A stretch of DNA of 52,817 nucleotides from Bacillus sp. 123MFChir2 (GTDB taxonomy: Bacteria; Bacillota; Bacilli; Bacillales; Bacillaceae_G). The first letter of the stretch is position 1. Each line of letters begins with the position of its first letter. The position numbers were made by a program, and so were the translations under genes. The stretch is from positions 73,963-126,779 of the forward strand of contig NZ_KB910929.1 in assembly GCF_000383235.1 (NCBI RefSeq), read 5' to 3'. The notes under the pieces were generated by a model. The model worked only from the letters and a program-made list of their open reading frames with translations, was not told the DNA's origin and made no database searches. Below are positions 35,070-44,380 of this stretch, piece by piece.

Positions 35070-36341
35070 TTAAGCTACTTGCTTCTCTGAAATTTCTTTC
35101 AAATAAGCTTGTCCTTTTTCTGCGTCATATTGTCCTTCCCATTTAGACATAACAACCGCAGCTAAAGAGTTCCCTACTACGTTTACTGCAGTACGTGCCA
35201 TATCTAAAATACGGTCAATACCAGCGATAAACGCTAAACCTTCAGATGGAATACCTACTGTATGAAGCGTTGCTAATAATACAACGAATGATACGCCCGG
35301 TACACCAGCAATCCCTTTTGAAGTAACCATTAATACAAGAAGTAAAGTAACTTGTTGTGAAATAGATAAATCAATACCATACATTTGCGCTAAGAAAATC
35401 GCTGCAATTGCTTGATATAACGTTGAACCATCTAAGTTAAATGAATAACCAGTTGGAATAACGAAAGATGTAATTGCTTTCGGGCATCCGAAACGCTCCA
35501 TCTTTTCCATAATCTTTGGTAGAACCGTCTCTGAGCTTGCTGTAGAATATGCTAAAATAAGCTCGTCTTTTAAAATCTTAAAGAATTGGAAAATATTAAT
35601 TCCAAATAACTTTGCCGTAAGACCTAATACAACAACAACGAAGAAAATCATTGAGCCATAAACTACAATAACTAATTTACCTAATGGAACTAATGACGCT
35701 ACACCAAACCTAGAAACCGTTACGCCAATTAACGCAAACACACCAAACGGCGCAAACTTCATTACTTGGTTTGTTACATAAAACATCGCATCGGCTACAC
35801 CTTGGAAGAAATTTAGAACTGGTTTTCCTCTTTCTCCAATTGCCGCTACACCTAAACCAAATAATACAGAGAAGAAAATAATTGCAAGCATATCACCATC
35901 TGCTAACGACTTCATAATATTCGTTGGAACAATATTTACAAACGTATCTGCAAATGAATGACTCTGTACTTGCTCTGTTGTAGCTGTATACTTAGAAATA
36001 TCTGATTTCTGTAAGTTTGACATATCCACGCCTTTTCCCGGCTGGAATATGTTTGCTACTAATAAACCAACAACAATCGCAATCGTTGTAATAATCTCAA
36101 AATAAATAATTGTTTTTCCGCCTAAACGTCCAAGCTTTTTCACATCGCCAACGCCGGCAACACCAACAACAATACTTGCTACTACAATTGGTACAACAAT
36201 CATTTTGATTAAACGAATAAAAATATCACCAATCGGTTGTAGAAACTTTGCAACCTCTGGATTCCCATAAAAAATCGCCCCTACGAGGATACCGAGAGCA
36301 AGACCTATTAAAATTTGCCATGCAAGTCCAATTCTTTTCAT
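35070..36341 (-). CDS. gltP: Glutamate/dicarboxylate:cation symporter (DAACS family)
   Basis: The 423-aa protein has about eight TM helices plus re-entrant loops. Family hallmarks are the serine-rich hairpin AYSTASSETVLPKIMEKM, the NxD substrate/cation motif in PTGYSFNLDGSTLYQ, and SKGIAGVPGVSFVVL near the second hairpin. AGIDRILDMARTAVNVVGN carries the conserved Asp and Arg for dicarboxylate binding. Likely substrate glutamate/aspartate, with C4-dicarboxylates an alternative. It is preceded by a long AT-only inverted repeat and followed by a terminator. Confidence 0.9.
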   Translation of the reverse strand: MKRIGLAWQILIGLALGILVGAIFYGNPEVAKFLQPIGDIFIRLIKMIVVPIVVASIVVGVAGVGDVKKLGRLGGKTIIYFEIITTIAIVVGLLVANIFQPGKGVDMSNLQKSDISKYTATTEQVQSHSFADTFVNIVPTNIMKSLADGDMLAIIFFSVLFGLGVAAIGERGKPVLNFFQGVADAMFYVTNQVMKFAPFGVFALIGVTVSRFGVASLVPLGKLVIVVYGSMIFFVVVVLGLTAKLFGINIFQFFKILKDELILAYSTASSETVLPKIMEKMERFGCPKAITSFVIPTGYSFNLDGSTLYQAIAAIFLAQMYGIDLSISQQVTLLLVLMVTSKGIAGVPGVSFVVLLATLHTVGIPSEGLAFIAGIDRILDMARTAVNVVGNSLAAVVMSKWEGQYDAEKGQAYLKEISEKQVA

Positions 36342-36369
36342 ACTTGCTGCAACCCCCTTCTTAGATGTT

Positions 36370-36413
36370 TTTTATTTTCATATTTTATTTTTCTATAAAA
36401 TATGAAAATAAAA
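36370..36413. promoter_or_regulatory. 19-bp perfect AT-rich inverted repeat upstream of gltP
   Basis: Perfect arms TTTTATTTTCATATTTTAT and ATAAAATATGAAAATAAAA enclose a 6-nt loop, 28 bp before the gltP start codon. The position suggests an operator or a leader hairpin. It is not a terminator for a known gene, since nothing ends here. Confidence 0.6.
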
Positions 36414-36772
36414 GTATTAAATATTGTTCGACTATTCAATACTTTCTTCCCCTCCTAAAATGATAAGACAAAAATAGAAATCTGACAACTAAATAAGTTT
36501 ACCAGCATGCAAATATTTTTGTTGACAAAAATAAAACAATGTTAGGAAACCTCACATGAGAACGATTCCTTATTTCTTATTTATTGCAATAAATCTATTA
36601 ACTATGATAAATTAATATACGTCATAGAAACGAACAATTAAGACGTAAAATTCTTCTAATTTTCGCCATTTAATAACAATTCCTTAAATATTTTTTTACA
36701 TTATCATTACAACAATAGACATTTTTCGCCTTTCTATGATTAGATAGAAACATAGGGAAAGGAGATAGGCAG
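36414..36772. other. AT-rich divergent intergenic region
   Basis: This region lies between gltP and the M23 peptidase gene. The only structure I saw is TTTCTAT-GATTAG-ATAGAAA at 36731-36750, just upstream of the M23 ribosome binding site (GGAAAGGAG). No ORF or RNA motif was recognised. Confidence 0.4.
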
Positions 36773-38029
36773 ATGAACAAAAAAATAACAGCGTTTAGTT
36801 TATTGACAGCCGGTACTATTCTCGTTTCTCCCGTGCTTTCACCAGTGTATGCGGAGACGAGTCAAGATAAATTATCTAATATTCAATCACAACTAGACGG
36901 TAAACAACAAGAGTTACATATGAAATCAGAAGAAAAACAAAAAATAGAAAAAGAAATTCAAGACTTACAGAAAAAAATCGATGAATTAACTGCTTCTATT
37001 AATAAAAATGAGACAGATTTAAAAGCAACAAAAACAGAAATTGAAAAAACACAAGCAAGTATTACAGAGAAAAAAAAGCATATCGAAGAATTACAAAAGC
37101 AAATCAATACGCGCCAAGAATTAATTAAGCAAAGATTACAATCTATGCAAGAAAAACCACGTACAAATTTAATTACAGAGGTATTAATTAATACGAACAA
37201 TATCGCTGAACTATTAGAAAATGTGTATTCTGTTAGTTTAATTTTAAATAGCGATACAGACATGGTTAAACAACAAACGCACGACCAAGATACCGTTAAA
37301 AAAGAAAAAGAAGCGGTTGAGAAAAAAGAACAGCAACTAAAAGAAGCAGAGCAAACGTTACAGAAGCAACAGCAAGAGCTTCAAGCAAATCAACAGCAAC
37401 AACAAACTTTGATTGCTGATTTACACGCAAAAGCTTCAAAAATAGATTCCGAGATGGAAAGCTTAGAAGAATCAAAAGGTATTTTAGAAAATCAGCGGAA
37501 AGCTGTCCAAAATGCAATTGAAGAAGAAAAGCGAGCAGAAGACGCTAAAAAAGCAAATGAATCGAAAAAAGCTGAAGGGCAACAGCAAACAGCTCCTTCA
37601 TCTCAAACTGCCCCTGCACCTCAAGGAGAAAGTACTGGCGGTTTCATTAAACCAGCAGCTGGTAGATTTTCTTCTGGTTTTAATGATCCAACACGTGATC
37701 GTCATAAAGGCCTAGATATCGCAGCTTCTGGTACGGTACCAATTTTTGCTGCAGCTGACGGCGTTGTTATTCGCTCTGATTTCTCTACTAGTTACGGGAA
37801 TGTTGTATACTTATCGCACCGTATAAACGGCCAAACATACACAACAGTTTATGCTCATATGAATAGCCGTTCTGTTTCGGTTGGACAAACTGTAAAACAA
37901 GGGCAACAGCTCGGAATCATGGGAAATACAGGGGATTCACAAGGACAACACTTGCACTTCGAACTGCACTTCGGCGAATGGAATCAAAGTAAATCAAACG
38001 CTGTAGATCCAGCTCCTTATATTAAATAA
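36773..38029 (+). CDS. Secreted coiled-coil M23 peptidase (EnvC/CwlO-regulator type)
   Basis: The 418-aa protein has a signal peptide of ~28 residues ending VYA. A long Lys/Glu/Gln coiled coil (~30-245) is interrupted by a conserved 'RLQSMQEKPRTNLITEVLIN' stretch. A low-complexity Ala/Pro/Gln linker follows (~260-295), then a C-terminal LytM/M23 domain. Zinc ligands are visible as DRHKGLDIAA (HxxxD) and GQHLHFELHF (HxH), so the domain is predicted active. Likely role: peptidoglycan cleavage during growth or separation. Monocistronic. Confidence 0.92.
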   Translation: MNKKITAFSLLTAGTILVSPVLSPVYAETSQDKLSNIQSQLDGKQQELHMKSEEKQKIEKEIQDLQKKIDELTASINKNETDLKATKTEIEKTQASITEKKKHIEELQKQINTRQELIKQRLQSMQEKPRTNLITEVLINTNNIAELLENVYSVSLILNSDTDMVKQQTHDQDTVKKEKEAVEKKEQQLKEAEQTLQKQQQELQANQQQQQTLIADLHAKASKIDSEMESLEESKGILENQRKAVQNAIEEEKRAEDAKKANESKKAEGQQQTAPSSQTAPAPQGESTGGFIKPAAGRFSSGFNDPTRDRHKGLDIAASGTVPIFAAADGVVIRSDFSTSYGNVVYLSHRINGQTYTTVYAHMNSRSVSVGQTVKQGQQLGIMGNTGDSQGQHLHFELHFGEWNQSKSNAVDPAPYIK

Positions 38030-38080
38030 AAAATAGCCCTTCAACTGACCCTTTCTGGTCAGATGAAGGGCTATTTTTTT
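38028..38080. terminator. M23 gene terminator
   Basis: Long arms AAAAAATAGCCCTTCA-CTGACC and GGTCAGATGAAGGGCTATTTTTTT. It overlaps the stop codon and lies just before the insertion sequence. Confidence 0.93.
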
Positions 38081-38086
38081 CATGTT

Positions 38087-39390
38087 TTAGCAGGCTGCTG
38101 TGAGATATGCCTGTATTTGGACAGACTTCAGCCCTCGGAACCGAGCGTATCGATAGCCATGTAGTTCTTTCGCATCGGCAAAACTCCGCTCAATTGTAGA
38201 ACAGCGCACTTTATATAATTGTTTTCCTGTTTTCGTTCGCTTGTATGCTCGTGCAATATCTTTATAATCTTCCCAAATATGACGTGTAATCTCTCGACGT
38301 TTTTGAGTCGCTGAAAAACAATCTGAACGCAAAGGACATACGGCACAATCCTTTTTGTCCGCTTTATAATGACGATATCCTTCTCGATCCGTCGTCGCAT
38401 ACTTCAAAATACATCCCATTGGACATGCAAATACATCACTTTCAGAAACATAACGAAATGATCGTCTTGGCACTTCCTTATTTTGATTGCCAAATCGGCG
38501 ATATCCCATCACCATGAAAATATTTTGCTCTAATAATTTCTTACAGATATGTCCTGTAAAATACCCTGCATCCAGTGCCACCGCTTCTACTTGAAATTGA
38601 AACTTTTGAACTTGAGCTTGAAGGCGTGCCAAATACACCTCGGAATCTGCCACATTTCCAGGTATAATACATGTATCCGTGATAATATTATATTTCGCAT
38701 CAACTGTTCGATGATCTAAATAGTGAAATCCATTTGGTTTTCCATCTCTCATTAAAAAACCACTGTCTGGATCTGTTGTACTTTCACGGATTTTATCTTT
38801 GTTGGCAACACCTTCCTTTTTGGGCTTTAAAGCTTTTTTCCATGATCCTCACGATTTTGTGTGACAGCCTCTTCTAATTCTTCTATACAAGATTTAGGTT
38901 TTTCTTTATGAATAAACTTATTTTTATTGGCGTTCGCTTTGATGTGAGTAGAATCTGTCATTAATGCACGACCACCTACCATTCGATGTTCCGTGGCTTG
39001 GCGTACAATTTCATCAAAGATTTCTTCAAAAATATTCGTATGAATAAAACGAGTCCGACGATTCCAGCTTATTGTGGAATGATCTGGTACAGTATCAGAT
39101 AAAGAAAATCCTAAAAACCAACGATAGGCAACATTCATTTTAATTTCTTTTTCTAATTGGCGTTCAGATCGAATTCCGTAAAAATAACCGATAAACATCA
39201 TCTTGAATAAAACAATTGGATGAATCGAAGGCCTTCCATTGTTTTCGCAATAATAAGGACGTAATTTTTCTTCAATGAAATGAAAATCAATTGTTGCCTC
39301 AATGGCACAAAGGAAATGGTATTGTGGAACTAGCTCTTCTACAGAAATTGTTACACGCTCATCACGATGATTTTTCAGTGCTCCCATCAT
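38087..39390 (-). CDS. IS1182-like transposase in two frames (possible -1 frameshift product or pseudogene)
   Basis: The first frame (39390-38827, 187 aa) has the DUF772 N-terminal region (HPIVLFKMMFIGYFYGIRS, VPDHSTISWNRR) and the first catalytic Asp (MTDSTHIKAN). It stops right after an AAAAAAG run. The -1 frame continues KALKPKKEGV..., through DAGYFTGHI (second Asp), a Cys-rich insert and TIERSFADAKELHGYRYARF (Glu) to the stop at 38087. The joined product would be 434 aa with an intact DDE triad. Either one A was lost or ribosomes shift at the slippery heptamer. No other damage was seen, so the second option is open. Confidence 0.8.
38833..38839 (-). promoter_or_regulatory. A_AAA_AAG slippery heptamer in transposase
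   Basis: Read leftward in the zero frame: GGA AAA AAG CTT TAA. The heptamer A AAA AAG is in the correct register, and a -1 slip yields GCT TTA AAG, continuing in the downstream transposase frame. A zero-frame stop follows one codon later. I found no strong downstream pseudoknot or upstream SD-like enhancer by eye. Confidence 0.55.
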
Positions 39391-39456
39391 AGGGCATTAT
39401 TCCTTTGCATCTTTTTTATCAATGTTGACAGATAAAAAGATGTTCAGACAAAAAAA

Positions 39457-39488
39457 CAGGCTGTGGAGAAGGGTTTCTGCACAGCCTG
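39457..39488 (-). terminator. Hairpin at the upstream end of the IS1182-like element
   Basis: Arms CAGGCTGTG / CACAGCCTG enclose a loop of about 14 nt. Read leftward they are followed by seven T residues. Such a hairpin upstream of a transposase blocks read-through from outside. Left-end sequence near the stop (GCAGGCTG) shares the CAGGCTG core, so it may be part of the terminal repeats. Confidence 0.65.
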
Positions 39489-39541
39489 AAAAAATGATCA
39501 TCTCGTACAATTAATGCTTTTACTGAGTTTCTATTTTTCAC
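39489..39541 (-). pseudogene. 5' fragment of a NUDIX hydrolase gene
   Basis: A GTG start at 39541 gives VKNRNSVKALIVRDDHF, which matches the first 17 residues of the intact NUDIX protein at 51276-51740 at all but two positions (M/V start codon identity and N/I). The match ends exactly at the IS1182-like element's hairpin. The rest of this gene is missing. Confidence 0.78.
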
Positions 39542-39660
39542 AACTCTTCACCATTTTCTGTGGTTTACACATAATCCTAGAAATAAGTTAACGAGAGTGC
39601 GTAACCGAACAGGTGATGTCCTTCTTCAACTACCATTGTTGTAGCTGAACAAATAGAAAC

Positions 39661-39801
39661 TTACGCTATAGTATTTTTATAAGTATTACCTGTACATTCT
39701 AAAAATACACGCAGTCTAAATCGTTCTAAATTGCGGTGTCCGTAAGCTCTTCTTTTGATGTTCTTTATTTGGTTCATCACTAGATTTTGTGATTTAAACA
39801 T
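39661..39801 (-). pseudogene. C-terminal fragment of ISL3-type transposase
   Basis: Translation gives FKSQNLVMNQIKNIKRRAYG followed by HRNLERFRLRV and a stop. This matches the conserved ISL3 C-terminal pattern N-K-I-K-x-I-K-R-x-Y-G-x-R-N. Only about 45 codons remain, with no terminal repeats. It differs from the ISL3 element at 47445-48696, so it comes from another member. Confidence 0.65.
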
Positions 39802-39955
39802 AAAAAAAGAAAATATTTATGAATCACTAGATTTTCCAAATTTTGAAGTTATTAAAATTTGGAAAAGTTATAAATTGCAACTATTTTCCTAGTTTCTGAG
39901 TCACAAGGATAGACACACCTTCAGTATAGGAAAAGGATGAATGTTCCCTCCGATA
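39802..39955. other. Unassigned AT-rich spacer
   Basis: The sequence is short and AT-rich, with the small inverted motif TTTTCCAAATTTTGAAG / AAAATTTGGAAAAG around 39830-39870. Nothing was recognised beyond this. Confidence 0.3.
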
Positions 39956-39959
39956 ACTT

Positions 39960-40228
39960 ATCGTGCCTGTACGTAACATACTAAATGGAGATTGCCTAAG
40001 TTGGAGAGCCAAAGAAGGCTATGTGCAAAGGTACTGAATATCCAATATGGTAACGGAGTTCTCGTAGTAGTCCGAGCTAGGGAAAGCCTAGTACATGGCG
40101 AAAGGAGCGAAAGGCTCTATACAAGACTCAGAAATTGTATTATACAGCCCATGTAAGTGGAAAGCCGTATACTCGGAGACGAGTACGTACGGTCGAGGGG
40201 AGTTCAAGGAAACCTACTATAGTAACAT
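39960..40228 (+). ncRNA. Group II intron remnant (domain V and VI retained)
   Basis: Domain V at 40161-40194 folds as AAGCCGTATACTCG-GAGA-CGAGTACGTACGGTC, with the AGC triad and conserved bulge region. Domain VI-like sequence with AACCTACTAT follows to about 40228. Upstream, ATGGTAACGGAGTTCTCGTA and GGGAAAGCC...GGCGAAAGGAG resemble domain I-IV parts. Total size (~270 nt) is too short for a working intron, and no reverse transcriptase is present, so it is a deletion relic. Exact ends are uncertain. Confidence 0.72.
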
Positions 40229-40449
40229 AGTAAAGCGACGAATTCTTACTCTACTACACATAACTTCACCGCATGAAAATAAAAGCAATCATTGCTTATA
40301 ACAAAAAAACGAAGGGAAACTCCTTAGTTTTGATGAATATTTCGCTCCTACTTGCGTGCGTGAACACTCTTATCGCTAGGATAGTTTTGATGATAAATAT
40401 CAAACATTGCCGTACACAAGACCAAATAAGTGTAAGACTTGCCAATTAG

Positions 40450-40741
40450 CGATGGATTCTCTTTGCCAAAAGGCTACAAAATCAAAATGGAGACCGATAT
40501 TCGGAAATATAGCGCTCCAGGTCGTGGAACAGAAGCATGAAAAAAGCTTTACAATCAAAGAAGTGCTGTCGAACGAGTGAACGCATATCTAAAAGAATCC
40601 TTTCAGTTAAAAAATGTCCGATATTGATCTGGAAAACGAGCAAAAGTACATTTCAATCTTGTGACGCTTGTTTATAATGCTTCAAAGCTAGCTGTAGATC
40701 AAATCAATCAGAAAATGAAAGAAATGAATCAAGCCGCTTAG
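40450..40741 (+). pseudogene. Decayed DDE transposase, C-terminal part
   Basis: One frame gives METDIRKYSAPGRGTEA, stop, KKLYNQRSAVERVNAYLKES, ...NVRY, stop, SGKRAKVHFNLVTLVYNASK and a proper TAG at 40739. The catalytic Glu motif (RSAVERVN) survives, but two in-frame stops break the gene. The family is IS5/IS1182-like DDE. Upstream to about 40310 is probably the same element but is unreadable. Confidence 0.72.
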
Positions 40742-40895
40742 TATTTTCAAAAAAACCACCTCTAAAATTCTGCCCATCCCACTCAAGAAAAGAAACAATT
40801 ATAAAATTGATTCTTTTATACAAATACATATAGTAATTTTTTATTATTGTGATATACTCTAATTTGATTAATATTTCATTTAATAGGGGGATATA

Positions 40896-43850
40896 ATGAA
40901 AAATGTAAGATTGATAACAAGTTTTATAGGAGTAACTTTTGCAGGACTATTTACTGTAACTTCGATTGGAAATGCAGAAAGTGCCACTTATACACAAACA
41001 GGAGGTACAGTTCATTATAATTGGGGATATGGAGCTCCTTCTGGTGTACAAAATGATCATTTCACAGCTCAATTTAATCAATCACAGAACATGAATGCGG
41101 GAGATTATTTTGTTCATACCTTGGCAGATGATCGTGTTCGAGTAACTTTTGATGGAAAGAAAGTTATTGATCGTTGGTATGATGTTGGTGGACAAATCGA
41201 TCGTGCTCTTATAACAAATGTGAAGCAAGGTGATCATAAAATTCAAACTGATTTTTATGAAAATGGTGGTCAAGCAGCTATTTTTTCCGATATTGTACCT
41301 TTTGATCATTGGTTAGCTTATTATTATCCAAATAGGAATTTAGAAGGTTATCCAGTTGATGCAAAAATCATTGCACCGCAAGGTATTGAGAAAGCACTAG
41401 TTGAAAATAGCGGAGAAGGCTCACCGTCACCTAAAATTCCTGCAGATAATTTTTCTGCTCGGTATACTACAGTAAAACGATTACCGGCAGGAGAATATAT
41501 TGTTCGTGGAAAAGCGGATGATGGTATGCGTTTATTTATCGATGGTAAACTTATCATAGATGAATGGGATACTGGAAAATGGGATAAAGAACATGCTAGA
41601 AAGATTACGATTCAAGATAACACAGCTAGTGGGGCATTTGGGTCTACAAATGAAAAGGATACTCATCTTGTAGAAGTTCAATATATGGAAGCAGTCCGTT
41701 CTAGTGATGTAAAATTTAGTATTCAACCATATAAGGATGTTGTACAGCATGATACATGGACAGCAGAATACTATAACAATACAGAATTTAAAGGTGACGC
41801 AGTTGTTGTAGCTGGTAAAAATTCTAAAGATAGAATAGATACAATTAATTTTGATTGGAAAGATGGTTCTCCACATCCAAATGTAAAAAGTGACAATTTC
41901 ACAGCACGTTTTACCAAAGTGCAAGATTTTAAATCTGGTGATTATTACTTTGGTGGCATAGTAGATGATGGTATGCGAGTATATTTAGATGATAAACTCA
42001 TTATTGATAATTGGGGGGGCGGATACGATAAAATATCTGCGAAGAAAGTCCCAGTTACTGAGGGGAAACATAAAGTCACCGTTGAATATTTAGAATTAAC
42101 TGGTGGAGCCAACTTGAAATTTGATATTGAACCATATAGTCAAGCTATTCAACAAAATACATGGACAGCAGAATACTTTAATAACACAGAATTTAAAGGC
42201 AATCCAGTCCACATAGCAGGAAAGACTAACAAAGACAAAATAGATAAAATCCAATTTGATTGGAAAAATGGTTCCCCACATCCAAGTGTACCTGCCGATA
42301 ATTTCTCAATAAGATACACAAAAATCGCCAACTTTGATGAGGGTGAATATTATTTCGATGGTGTTACAGATGATGGTGTCCGAGTATACTTAGATGATAA
42401 ACTTGTTATTGATAACTGGGGTGGCGGAGATAATAAATTATATGGATTAAATAGAGCAGTTACTGGTGGAAAACACAAGATTACTGTGGAGTATTTAGAA
42501 CTAACTGGTGGGGCTAAATTTACATTTAACTATTCTAAAAATGAGGATAAAATGTGCAAAAGACTAAATAGAACAGGCCTTCGTTCTTTACAAAGTACAG
42601 TAAAAAAGAATCCAATGGAAGAATTAAATGTAAAATCAGAATCTACTACTAATACTGTATCATTAAAATGGAATGGTATAGCTGATAAGTACAAAGTTTA
42701 CTTAAAAAATAAATTAGTATATACAGGAACAGAAGCAAGCTATACTCATAAGAATTTAAGCGATAATACACGTTACTCCTTTAAAGTTGTTGCTTTTGAT
42801 AAAGATAACAAGCCTGTTGATGTAAATATTGTACAGATAATGACTAAAGAGAACGCTAAAATGGCATTAGCACGTTCAGCAGCACCTACTAAGACTACAG
42901 TTTTAGATAATGTAACACTAGCTGCTAATATCACCAAGGATACAATTGAACAAAAATGGGATGGAAAAATTCCAGATGACGATGGCACGTATGAAGTTTA
43001 TCGTAATGATGATAAACTTGGAGAAACACAATCTTCTTGCTTCATAGATACTGCAGTAACTCCTGGTGAACACTATTATTACAAAGTTCTAGGGAAAACA
43101 AAAATAACTGATTCAAAGATGTTACAAGAAGCGAAAGATAAAGGTGTCAAGGAAGATAGCGATGGTAATTATTATTTATATTATGAAATTGGAAATGAAG
43201 CAAAAATTCCAAAGATAGAAGAGGAATATTTTTATGCTTCTCCTAAAAGAGGGGTTGCTTCTTCTGGCTATGATTATCAATATGAATTTAAGTACAAAAC
43301 CTTTATACCAAAGGATAAGGTTAGTATGGTTGGTTTTGGAGAGGGAGCAGAGTTTCATGGGGATGACAGAAAGTTCAGCTATAGTGATAACAGGTACCGT
43401 ACACAAACAGTAGTTTTAGCACGATTTACCAATGGAACTTCAAGTGCTAAATTAACAGATGAAACGGATGTTGCTGAAAGTATCCTTTACAAGCCTGGAC
43501 ACAGCCCAGAATATGCTAGAGCTTCAAAGGATGGAATCTCATTGGAAACTATTTATTCCACAAGGAATTCTTTGGTATTTACTGTAAATCACTCGGTTGG
43601 AATTCCATTTAAAGCATTCTATTATATTTCTCCACCTACAATTGATTACTGGTATGTAGCTAGCTTAAGTATGGAAGGTGATAACTCTGTTACGGGTCGT
43701 CATGATCGCGCACCGTCTCATGAGCTATATTTAACTCGTCCATATACAGACCGTCCAAGAGTAACATTGGTAAGAGATAGACATGAAGGATTTCACAATT
43801 TATTTGGTATCGGTAAAAGCTTTAAATATTATTGGGAAGGAACTTCTTAA
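40896..43850 (+). CDS. Large secreted protein with repeated PA14 domains and fibronectin III-like domains
   Basis: The 984-aa protein has a signal peptide of ~30 residues. Four PA14-like modules follow, the first partial (~32-135, ~138-278, ~283-413, ~417-550), with repeated phrases FTARFTKVQDFKSGDYYFGG and 'DDGMRVYLDDKLIIDNWGGG'. Two FN3-like domains (~575-660 and ~690-770) come next. The C-terminal ~200 residues (FIPKDKVSMVGFGEGAEFHG; SHELYLTRPYTDRPRVTLV) may be DUF3238. PA14 domains usually bind glycans, so a surface or host-polysaccharide role is plausible. There is no LPXTG or catalytic motif. GGGGG precedes the ATG. It is surrounded by transposon relics, suggesting transfer. Confidence 0.87.
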   Translation: MKNVRLITSFIGVTFAGLFTVTSIGNAESATYTQTGGTVHYNWGYGAPSGVQNDHFTAQFNQSQNMNAGDYFVHTLADDRVRVTFDGKKVIDRWYDVGGQIDRALITNVKQGDHKIQTDFYENGGQAAIFSDIVPFDHWLAYYYPNRNLEGYPVDAKIIAPQGIEKALVENSGEGSPSPKIPADNFSARYTTVKRLPAGEYIVRGKADDGMRLFIDGKLIIDEWDTGKWDKEHARKITIQDNTASGAFGSTNEKDTHLVEVQYMEAVRSSDVKFSIQPYKDVVQHDTWTAEYYNNTEFKGDAVVVAGKNSKDRIDTINFDWKDGSPHPNVKSDNFTARFTKVQDFKSGDYYFGGIVDDGMRVYLDDKLIIDNWGGGYDKISAKKVPVTEGKHKVTVEYLELTGGANLKFDIEPYSQAIQQNTWTAEYFNNTEFKGNPVHIAGKTNKDKIDKIQFDWKNGSPHPSVPADNFSIRYTKIANFDEGEYYFDGVTDDGVRVYLDDKLVIDNWGGGDNKLYGLNRAVTGGKHKITVEYLELTGGAKFTFNYSKNEDKMCKRLNRTGLRSLQSTVKKNPMEELNVKSESTTNTVSLKWNGIADKYKVYLKNKLVYTGTEASYTHKNLSDNTRYSFKVVAFDKDNKPVDVNIVQIMTKENAKMALARSAAPTKTTVLDNVTLAANITKDTIEQKWDGKIPDDDGTYEVYRNDDKLGETQSSCFIDTAVTPGEHYYYKVLGKTKITDSKMLQEAKDKGVKEDSDGNYYLYYEIGNEAKIPKIEEEYFYASPKRGVASSGYDYQYEFKYKTFIPKDKVSMVGFGEGAEFHGDDRKFSYSDNRYRTQTVVLARFTNGTSSAKLTDETDVAESILYKPGHSPEYARASKDGISLETIYSTRNSLVFTVNHSVGIPFKAFYYISPPTIDYWYVASLSMEGDNSVTGRHDRAPSHELYLTRPYTDRPRVTLVRDRHEGFHNLFGIGKSFKYYWEGTS

Positions 43851-43868
43851 TCCTCTTATATGATAAAA

Positions 43869-43939
43869 AACGTCGTTTTCACGACGTTCCAGACTGTAGA
43901 GAAGATCGATTTTCATCGAATTTGTCTACAGTCTTTTTT
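43869..43939 (+). terminator. Two hairpins after the PA14 gene
   Basis: The first is AACGTCGT / ACGACGTT (43870-43888). The second has arms AGACTGTAGA / TCTACAGTCT (43891-43934) around a nested ATCGATTTTCATCGA, followed by TTTTTT. A further perfect palindrome, AGTGCCCAGC-TAA-GCTGGGCACT, follows at 43945-43967. Confidence 0.85.
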
Positions 43940-44084
43940 ATTTGAGTGCCCAGCTAAGCTGGGCACTGCTTACCGATGAAAATCCGGTCTAGATAAGAAC
44001 TGATACTAACACAGATTTCTACCGCGCTTTCTCTTGGTGGCCTTCATAAAAAATTTCCATACATACGTTCAAATTAGTTCAGTG

Positions 44085-44265
44085 TATGATAACCAAAAAT
44101 CGAATGGATTCGTTTGGAATTGTAGAAGAACTCGATGTACGCAAATAACTATTCTTCCTCTTTTTCTCTCGTTTTATACTTCGTTTGATATACTAGCTCG
44201 CGTTTAAGAATACCGTAAAAGGATTCGATGTAAGCGTTGTTGTAACAGTTTCTCTTTCCGTTCAT
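44085..44265 (-). pseudogene. IS3-family OrfB C-terminal remnant
   Basis: Translation gives MNGKRNCYNNAYIESFYGIL, KRELVYQTKYKTREKEEE, stop, LFAYIEFFYNSKRIHSIFGY, the classical IS3 rve end including the catalytic Glu region (NAYIESF). An in-frame TAG disrupts it and the N-terminal two thirds are missing. Confidence 0.82.
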
Positions 44266-44380
44266 ACACTTCACCTCCTGTTTTCTTTATTTCCAGTGTG
44301 AACAAGAAGCTGCGGAGGTAAACCCCAAAACCTAAATATCAAACTATTAAAACTTTAGGATAACTGAGTAGTTACAAACA

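Noticed and set aside
40095-40301. 68-codon ORF (MAKGAKGSIQDSEIVLYSPC...)
   Set aside because: It lies across the group II intron domain V and VI; the apparent peptide is a by-product of conserved RNA structure.
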